This document shows positions 59,028 through 64,000 of a DNA stretch of 64,000 bases, piece after piece; position 1 is the first letter of the stretch; the number at the start of each line of letters is the position of its first letter. The stretch lies in contig OX326961.1 of NCBI GenBank assembly GCA_946800325.1, positions 43,304,215 through 43,368,214 on the forward strand, read 5' to 3'. The notes below the pieces were generated by a model that worked only from the letters and a program-made list of their open reading frames with translations, was not told the origin of the DNA and did not search any database. The position numbers were made by a program, and so were the translations under genes. The DNA is from Luzula sylvatica (Eukaryota; Streptophyta; Magnoliopsida; Poales; Juncaceae).

Positions 59028-59099
59028 TGTTATAAATATTGTATATGTGAATGTCTATTATAAACATGAATGTATTAGTTAATACATGACACATTTGTG
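59028..59099 (+). repeat. Truncated 3' LTR of the copia element
   Basis: 72 bp matching the first 72 bp of the 5' LTR (52133 onward) with about five differences. Similarity stops abruptly at 'gacacatttgtg'. The missing 270 bp or so indicates a deletion after insertion. Confidence 0.85.
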
Positions 59100-59437
59100 C
59101 CACGTGAACAATATATGTTAATTATATATATTTTAATTATCTGTTAAATGAACTTTATAATTTATGTTTGGTATTTGTATACTAATTGAGCATAAAGTTT
59201 TGTATTTTTGGTATGGTAGATAATTGGATTGAACTATCTCAATATTTTATGCATGATATTTGAAATTTAAGTTATTAAGTATGATGAATTTTTTTAAATT
59301 TTCAAGCCAGCGATTGAACCAGTTGATCCACCGGTTCGATCAGTTACCAGTGACCCGAGACTTTATTGAGTCGTTGCAAAAACATTGATTTTAAGAATTA
59401 ATTTAACCTAGCATCCTTGCAAAAAAAATGACAAATT

Positions 59438-60307
59438 CTATATTAATGTTATGTATAAATCAAACAAAATTGGAACCTTCTCCTTGCTCCACGTCACCTA
59501 TATGTATAAATTTTAATTAATTTTATTAAATTTCAATTAATAATAATATGTATAAAGTAAACAAAATTCTTGATCATACACGAGGCCACGTCACCTATTT
59601 TATTTTTAGTTATTTTTTTGGTTTATTTACATTTTGGTCCTTTTTTACATTTTGATTATTTTTTCCTATTTTATATTTTGGTCTTTTTTACATTTTGGTT
59701 TTTTTTTTATATTTTTATCATTTTTTACATTTTTTCTTATTTTCCAATTTTTTTCTAATTTGCTCATTAGGCAGGGTTATGTATGCAATTTCGTAAGTTC
59801 GGATTTTTTTTTGTAATTTTGCTTTTTACTCAATTTTTTTCCTTTTTTTTTTTTTTTTTGCTTTTCAGTTTTTTTTGTATTTGCTCATTTTGCACGGGTA
59901 TATATGAAATTTTGTAACCTCAAATTTATGCGAGTTTTTTTGTCATTTGCCCGTTGTATCCATATGGCACATTGTGATCATTTAATGAACCATAACTATA
60001 ATGCATCTTTTGACATCAAATATATTTGCGAATATGTCCTGATTATATTAATCGATTTTAAAAGCACATGAACAAATGCTATTTGTACAAATTATATCAA
60101 AAAATAATATCTGTGATAGACTAATTTCATGAATCTTATGCATATATTGACATCATGATATTTGCAAATATGTCATAATTAGATTAATTTAGTTCAAACG
60201 CACGTGCGTTAATTCGCACACGAGTTAATTCTATTTAAATAATTATATAAAAAACATGTAAAAAAATAGATATGTTGTTTCGCGCAATTGTGCGGGGATA
60301 AACCTAG
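59438..60307 (+). mobile_element. Helitron-like element (3' terminus; 5' end tentative)
   Basis: The 3' end shows the Helitron pattern: a GC hairpin CGCGCAATTGTGCG (60281-60294, one wobble pair), about 9 bases, then CTAG at 60304-60307 followed by T. A candidate 5' end beginning TCTATATTAATGTTATG is at 59437-59438, but the preceding base is T rather than the usual A, so the left boundary is weak. Internal features are a 51-bp direct repeat ('atgtataaa..aaacaaaatt' to 'cacgtcacctat', near 59450 and 59549) and long T-rich tracts (59600-59880). No Rep/helicase is present, so it is non-autonomous. Confidence 0.55.
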
Positions 60308-60826
60308 TTGTTTATATTTTTAAGCAAATATCTCCTCTTAGATTGTGCCACGTGAGCAGCTATCTCACATTTTTTTTTGTTTTGATTTGTTGTGATTTAG
60401 TTCATGTGTGGTTTGTGTTGTTTCTTCCTTGACCGTTCGATGAGATCATGTACTATGTAACATCAAAAATCAAACGTTCCTCAATTGAATGGACATAGTG
60501 TATGTGGATCGGTGTATATTATTGTGGAACGATTTACATGAACCGGGTTTAGACATACCGTTACCTGGTCTCATCCCATTTCTTTCCATTCCTCTATGTC
60601 TCATTCCTCATTTCTCACGATATGAAAAAAAGGAGTAATGATACAAACCATAACTATTTCCTCGAAATTTTTCCCGAATCTGACGTGGCACTTGATGGTG
60701 TACCATGTCATATACGCCAGTCTCATTCAGTTAAATATGTCACATAAAAACAAAGAAAAATAGAGAAAGAGACGGAGAAAGAGAGAGAAGAAGAGAAAGA
60801 AAAGAGAACTACTCGTAGTAGCTGCC
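60308..60826. other. Spacer with GA-rich leader-like run
   Basis: No gene. The run 'agagaaagagacggagaaag' and its continuation (about 60761-60810) immediately upstream of the next ATG resembles a plant 5' UTR. Confidence 0.4.
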
Positions 60827-61559
60827 ATGGATAGAGAGGGAGAGCATGAGTCGGATCGTGAGCCAGATCGGTCTGTTCTCACGGCACTGGATCGAGAAAT
60901 CACTCATTACGATTTTCGGCTTCGAGAGAGAGAAGCCGCCAGATTTCATCATCGAATGGGTAGCTTTCTTTGAAACTAATGTTTTATAAAAATCAGTATC
61001 TTTGAACTGATATAATCGTTTTAAATTAAATTAGGGGTTTTTAATTTGGGTTTTTTTGGCTGAAATTTGGATTTATTTTTATCAGTTCTTTTTTTTCAAT
61101 TTGGGTTTTTACCTTTCTTTCAATTTCCAATTCTTTAACTGAAATTAGTGTTTTTTAAGTTAATTAGGAATTTCCAATTTGTTTTTTTAAGTTAATTAGG
61201 ATTTTTCTTCTTCAATTTTTTCAGGAATTCCTGTTTTTTCAAAATTTTCCGAGAATTATGGTTTTTTATTTTCAGTATTTTTTTAATTTAGCAATCGTAA
61301 TTTGAATTTTTGTGATTGAAATTTAGTAAACCTTAACATATGTATTCTTAATGAGTTTAATCATCTAAAAATTGTAATATATGAATCCTCTTTCACCCAT
61401 TTTTTCATCGAAATTATAATTATAATTTTGTTTATAGGAGCAATACAAGGATGTGGCATTATATTTCACGTTGAACTTATCGATACATGGTTACAATTTA
61501 ATGAGACTTGTCCCATCTGTCGATCTATTGTCACGATGTCGGAGCTCGAGTCTAGTTGA
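60827..61559 (+). pseudogene. Possible two-exon RING-H2 relic
   Basis: An ATG-started stretch (60827-60959, MDREGEHESDREPDRS... REREAARFHHRM) ends at a GT. An acceptor at 61437 continues in the matching phase into GAIQGCGIIFHVELIDTWLQ, FNETCPICRSIV and a stop at 61557-61559, giving 84 residues. The second part is unmistakably the C-terminal half of a RING-H2 finger (normally CGHxFHxxCIDxWL..TCPxCR). The histidine and cysteine ligands read I and L here, and the first half of the finger is missing. It is either a decayed ATL-type ubiquitin ligase fragment or a short unusual protein. The donor GTAGCT is not optimal. Confidence 0.45.
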
Positions 61560-62429
61560 AATCCAAGATGACCAAGTATCTGGCCAACTTTAAACCAAGG
61601 TTGAAGGAGATGAAAAAAGCGGGCAAAACAAGTGGCTAATTCATGCATTTGGTTCCCTCATTTAGGCTAGGTAGGAGCCCGAGAAGTATGGTTCTTCCGA
61701 TTCAAATCAAATCATGATCAATTGATCATTTAAAAATGGTCTTGGCTAAATTCTTTTTAATTTCTGTTTGAATCGGCAGCTGGAATGGGAAACGGGATCG
61801 ACAAGGCTCTATGTGTTATTGGGTTTAGAAGTTAGAATAAAGAATGAGCTTATGACTGGAATTTAGTTTGATCATTGTAATAAATATATCATTTGTAAAA
61901 TTGCTCCAATTTTGACACATATATCAAATACATCATTGGTAATGGATCAATTTTATACCAGTCATACATATAAAATATACATCATGAATATTATTGGTTG
62001 TGTCGTGCATATACAAAAACTAATACAAGAAATACTTGTACAATCACACACCAGACATTACTATTCAAAAATCATAAACTACGAATCATCCTTCTTTTTA
62101 GTTTCGACTTCACTTGACGATTTTCCAGTCTCAAATAAGAAAGCAAATATCCTCGATACCAAAACTAGCTTTCCCTCCATTTCATCCAGCAAATCTATTT
62201 TGACAAATAAAAATGTAAGCAACAATAAAAAAATTGAATTGTCGAACCTCATATTCAAGATAGAAAAATTATATTGTTTTTAATCAATACATGGGGATTA
62301 AGCATTGAACGATCATTAATTTCTAATCAATTGAAATTTGAAACTATAGTCATAAATGTCTTTATCCAATTGCACAAATTCGAGCAAAAATGAAATCTGA
62401 AGATTTCAGATCTGCGGAGTGAGAGAGAG

Positions 62430-62590
62430 AGAGAGAGAAAACATCTGATATTTGTCAGTTTCGAGAGCGAGAGAGCCAGGCCCTAGAAAGAGTATGTATC
62501 TGAAATTCCCAAGATCGAGCCAGGCCCTAGAGAGAGAGAGCCAGGCCCTAGAGAGAGAGAAAACATCTGAAATTCCCAAGATCGAGCCGA
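62430..62590. repeat. GA-rich short tandem repeat
   Basis: 'gagagagccaggccctagaga' recurs at about 20-30 bp spacing, interleaved with two copies of 'ctgaaattcccaagatcgag' (near 62500 and 62566). Confidence 0.7.
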
Positions 62591-63596
62591 ACAGCGATTT
62601 GACACAGAATCCCTGATGCCAAGTTTATTCTATTTTTATTTTATTTGATGTATTATTAGGAAAGCAATATATTATAACGTTTCTTTAAAAAAAGTATGTA
62701 TATACTTGAAAATGCTAAATTTGTGGTGTTTGCAAAAATAACACCACGTTTTGTAGCTCCATTTTTTTTGTTGCCAATTTAGCGTGAGTTTTATTTTAAT
62801 ATAATTTTGGAAGAGATTTGTATTCATTTAAAAAAAAGTTCACACTCAGCCCAAAAACTCAACCCACATGCAAATATAAAATTTACACTGGACAAAAAAC
62901 AAATAAAAACTTCATATTAACATGTGCCGCCAACCTAATAAAAACTTCATATTAACAAATAGTTCTGAATTCAAAATCACAAATTTAATAAATAAGTGGT
63001 GAAAAATCTATTAAACAAATAATAATTGGGTGGACTAAATTTAAGGTCCTATTTCTCATTGGTATAAAGAATGAGTTTTAAATATTAAGTGAAAATAAGT
63101 ACTATTCAATATACTATTAAAACTATTAACTACGCGACTGAAAACTACAACATATATGCAAATAATTACTCTAAATAAATTATTAAACAGTCCTTTAAAC
63201 ATTTTAAATAGATCAAGCAGTGAATTAATAGAGTATTACTTAATGAAAAGTTCGCCAAATTCAGTTAAATGAAATGAATTAACAGACAATTATCACTGAA
63301 AATCTAATTATCCATAACTACGCAAATAAATTATGAAGGCTAACACACATAATTCAATAAATCGTTCAATAGTAGAGTCTAAAAATAAATAGTTTCAAAA
63401 CCTCAAATCAAAGATCAAACAAACTAGTAGAGAAACAGAGCAATATCAACGATAATTAGGTAAAGTTTAACGGCCAGTTTTATGACATCTATATAAGAGT
63501 TCGATACACATTGTAAATTCATTAAATCTATAAAAGCAAAGAATTAAACTTTCTATAATTTTCATCATCCATTTAGAATTATGTTTTCTAGCAACA

Positions 63597-63653
63597 CCAA
63601 ATATATCGATGAGATCGATATGATTCCAAATATATCGATGAGATCGATATGAT
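63597..63653. repeat. 29-bp perfect tandem duplication
   Basis: 'ccaaatatatcgatgagatc' plus 'gatatgatt' at 63597-63625 is repeated at 63626-63653. The unit contains the palindromic motifs 'atcgat' and 'gatc'. Confidence 0.85.
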
Positions 63654-64000
63654 AGATAGCTTTTGAGACGGAATTACCGTAATTAACCTTGATAGTCAAA
63701 GAATAGTTCTTAGACTTAAAAGAACGTGTTGGACATGGAAATGGTAGATTCATGACTCGAGGCTTTGGCTTTAGAGAAATAAAGCCGGGTTCGATAAACT
63801 TTAAGAAGTAATCGAACGATATTACGTGCCTTGTGGTGGCATGTATAGACGTGAATTTCTCAAAATTGTTTTGAGAATTCGGGTGCATACGAAAGTAAAA
63901 CACAACGCTCATGAAATAGTTTCAAAAGCTAGAGCGCGTTGAATGGTTCGATGCGGCTCAAAGAGTAGGTTAATTTTGAGACGCCGAATGGGTCTTTGAT

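Larger units (their letters stand above)
52133..59099 (+). mobile_element. Decayed Ty1/copia-type LTR retrotransposon
   Basis: The 5' LTR is 52133-52471 (TGTTATAAAT...TTACAACA, 339 bp, TG..CA). It is followed by CGTAATCAGCACGAAGCTCT, resembling the conserved post-LTR sequence of many plant copia elements. At the other end a polypurine tract AAGGGGGAG (59019-59027) precedes TGTTATAAATATTGTATATG, the first 72 bp of the 3' LTR, after which similarity to the 5' LTR is lost. The interior is riddled with stops. Two foreign-looking blocks lie inside: a GC-rich stretch (52560-53330) and an hAT (54978-55837). Confidence 0.85.
51644..59387. mobile_element. hAT-like element split by a copia retrotransposon
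   Basis: A perfect 8-bp direct duplication ATTTTAAG flanks the whole (51636-51643 and 59388-59395). The ends are similar inverted sequences: CATTGTTTTAAAAATTGGAC on the left and CAATGTTTTTGCAACG read inward from the right. Both are followed by CCGG/CGGTT-rich subterminal DNA ('accggccggtt' left; 'gaaccggtgg' inward from the right). The 8-bp duplication suggests hAT. Removing the retroelement at 52133-59099 leaves roughly 0.8 kb of non-autonomous element. Confidence 0.8.
61560..64000. other. AT-rich terminal region, no gene supported
   Basis: Frames at 61912-62283 (plus) and 63565-63912 (minus) have no domains and AT-driven composition. Two short tandem repeats are listed separately. The window ends in anonymous sequence. 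Confidence 0.4.

Noticed and set aside
59570..59816. Phe/Ile-rich frames
   Set aside because: They arise from T-rich tracts ('ttttacattttgg' repeats) inside the Helitron-like region.
63565..63912. 115-codon minus-strand open frame at the window end
   Set aside because: No recognisable domain and it includes a 29-bp tandem duplication; not enough to call a gene.

Overview
This window is nuclear DNA from a flowering plant, probably a eudicot. It is AT-rich, genes have many introns with GT..AG borders, and the recognisable genes are plant families: eL27, plant-type PI-PLC, an Alfin1-like PHD protein, a jasmonate-oxygenase-type dioxygenase, a thylakoid-type rhodanese and symplekin. Much of the remaining DNA is nested transposable elements. 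I see no tRNA, rRNA or CRISPR array.

Layout. 1.0-1.6 kb: ribosomal protein eL27 (minus) with a telo-box/site II promoter. 2.0-5.2 kb: a decayed gene-like segment split by a 5'-truncated LINE; the same segment without the LINE recurs at 21.8-23.2 kb. 5.5-7.0 kb: a non-autonomous hAT with a second element inside it. 8.86-13.40 kb: a complete PIF/Harbinger element. 13.43-19.18 kb: a nearly full-length LINE of the RNase H-bearing plant type. 19.5-25.9 kb: repeats and the second copy of the duplicated segment. 25.9-39.0 kb is the gene-rich core: a stray PLC first exon, a nine-exon PI-PLC gene (586 aa), a two-exon rhodanese (213 aa), a 26-exon symplekin homologue on the minus strand (1231 aa) and, divergent from it, a five-exon Alfin-like PHD gene (235 aa). 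40.7-42.1 kb: a foldback-type element with inverted ends of about 205 bp and a tandem core. 42.6-47.0 kb: a JOX-like dioxygenase gene (minus, three exons, 352 aa) whose 2.9-kb intron 2 is full of repeats. 49.5-49.9 kb: a LINE 3' tail. 51.6-59.4 kb: an hAT-like element (perfect 8-bp target duplication) interrupted by a decayed copia element, itself interrupted by another hAT. 59.4-60.3 kb: a Helitron-like terminus. 60.8-61.6 kb: a possible small RING-H2 relic. The last 2.4 kb holds only short tandem repeats.

The cellular genes do not form one pathway. PLC and JOX both relate to signalling (phosphoinositide and jasmonate), symplekin to mRNA 3'-end formation, Alfin to chromatin reading, and eL27 to translation. 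All exon models were made by eye from splice borders and reading frame; every exon junction in the PLC, rhodanese, symplekin, PHD and JOX models keeps the frame open. Transposon boundaries rest on inverted ends plus target-site duplications where stated.
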